DNA from: Prorocentrum cordatum
Taxonomy: Eukaryota; Sar; Dinophyceae; Prorocentrales; Prorocentraceae
Length of the DNA stretch: 64,000 nt
Reading direction: 5' to 3'
NCBI GenBank assembly: GCA_963575745.1
Contig: CAUYUJ010006480.1
Span: 110,001 to 174,000, forward strand
Part shown: one piece after another, positions 63,715-64,000 of the stretch
Position numbering within the stretch: the stretch's first letter is position 1
Layout of the letters: every line of letters starts with the position of its first letter
Notes under the pieces: model-generated
Told to the model about the DNA's origin: nothing
What the model saw: only the letters and a program-made list of their open reading frames with translations
Database searches by the model: none
Made by a program: the position numbers and the translations under genes

Positions 63715-64000
63715 TCACACGATGTCGACTCCGATCAGCTTCGACGCCTGCTCGACGGCTCTCAGCGCGCGCGGGTGACCGAGCCCCCAGAGCCGCTGGC
63801 CCTGAGGGAGAAGACAGAGCACCTGGAACATGCCGTTCATGAACGCGAGGTACGGGGGCGCTCCGCAGTGCAGCAAGCCGTCGGCGAAAGCGCCCGCCTT
63901 GATCGGCGTCTCGCGCTCCCCTGGAGCGAAGAGCAGCCCCCGATGCACGGGTGGGCACCCAGGCCACTGGCGGGATGAAGTCTTCCTGCTGGGCCCCCAG
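63715..64000 (-). CDS. 3'-terminal exon of an unidentified gene, cut by the window edge
   Basis: Open from the window end to TGA at 63715. The sequence has a natural protein composition: GERETPIKAGAFADGLLHCG, then PPYLAFMNGMFQVLCLLPQG and LWGLGHPRALRAVEQASKLI, ending GVDIV. A likely acceptor is CTCCAG|GGGAGC near 63928. Third codon positions are strongly G/C. Hydrophobic and charged residues alternate as in a globular domain; no family was recognised. Upstream exons lie beyond 64000. Confidence 0.55.
   Translation of the reverse strand, partial: WGPSRKTSSRQWPGCPPVHRGLLFAPGERETPIKAGAFADGLLHCGAPPYLAFMNGMFQVLCLLPQGQRLWGLGHPRALRAVEQASKLIGVDIV

Overview
The window looks like dinoflagellate nuclear DNA. 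It is GC-rich and gene-poor, and very dense in tri-, tetra- and pentanucleotide arrays and in short hairpin-type mobile elements. Relics of the dinoflagellate spliced leader (core CCATTTTGGCTCAAG) are present, once as a tandem pair. Introns inferred from protein continuity use GA and GC donors as well as GT, and acceptors are AG followed by G, as is known for dinoflagellates. The species cannot be fixed from the sequence. A 100-base run of N (44583-44682) shows this is a scaffold.

The main coding content is on the minus strand. Exons scattered from 61.3 kb down to 22.3 kb join in frame into secreted, calcium-binding, thrombospondin-type-3-like repeat protein(s). The 5' part (61298 to 46706) has a signal peptide and two Cys-rich NWxKGWSxxKK modules, one completed by a 20-base microexon. 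The middle part (44393 to 39693) has DxDGDG repeats of the FPxDPxEW type. The 3' part (28500 to 22289) has 14 tandem 27-residue repeats in its last exon, plus units split over two earlier small exons. Either one gene of about 39 kb or two or three neighbouring paralogous genes would fit; no linking exon was found between 39.69 and 28.50 kb. A second signal-peptide exon (45004) and a duplicated entry exon (44299-44393) suggest a duplicated 5' end.

The other gene-like content is mostly retroposed. There is the 3' part of a LINE with two C2H2 fingers (5.9-8.0 kb, +), and a broken LINE with RNase H remains (49.1-51.3 kb, +) that carries a hairpin element with a 16-base target duplication. An intact ORF begins just after a spliced-leader relic inside a (CCT)n tract (56.4-57.2 kb, +), and a small KOW-like gene contains a frameshift (57.7-58.1 kb, -). 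Candidate unidentified coding pieces lie at 34.3-36.7 kb and 62.9-64.0 kb (-).

The remainder is repeats: 64-, 73-, 81- and 83-bp tandem arrays, at least eight families of short inverted-repeat elements (many inside the introns of the repeat-protein gene), a large AT-rich inverted repeat (3.6-4.3 kb), adjacent CTATG and CTAAG satellites (37.2-38.0 kb), and long GGA, GAC and ATC tracts. No rRNA, convincing functional tRNA or CRISPR array was seen.
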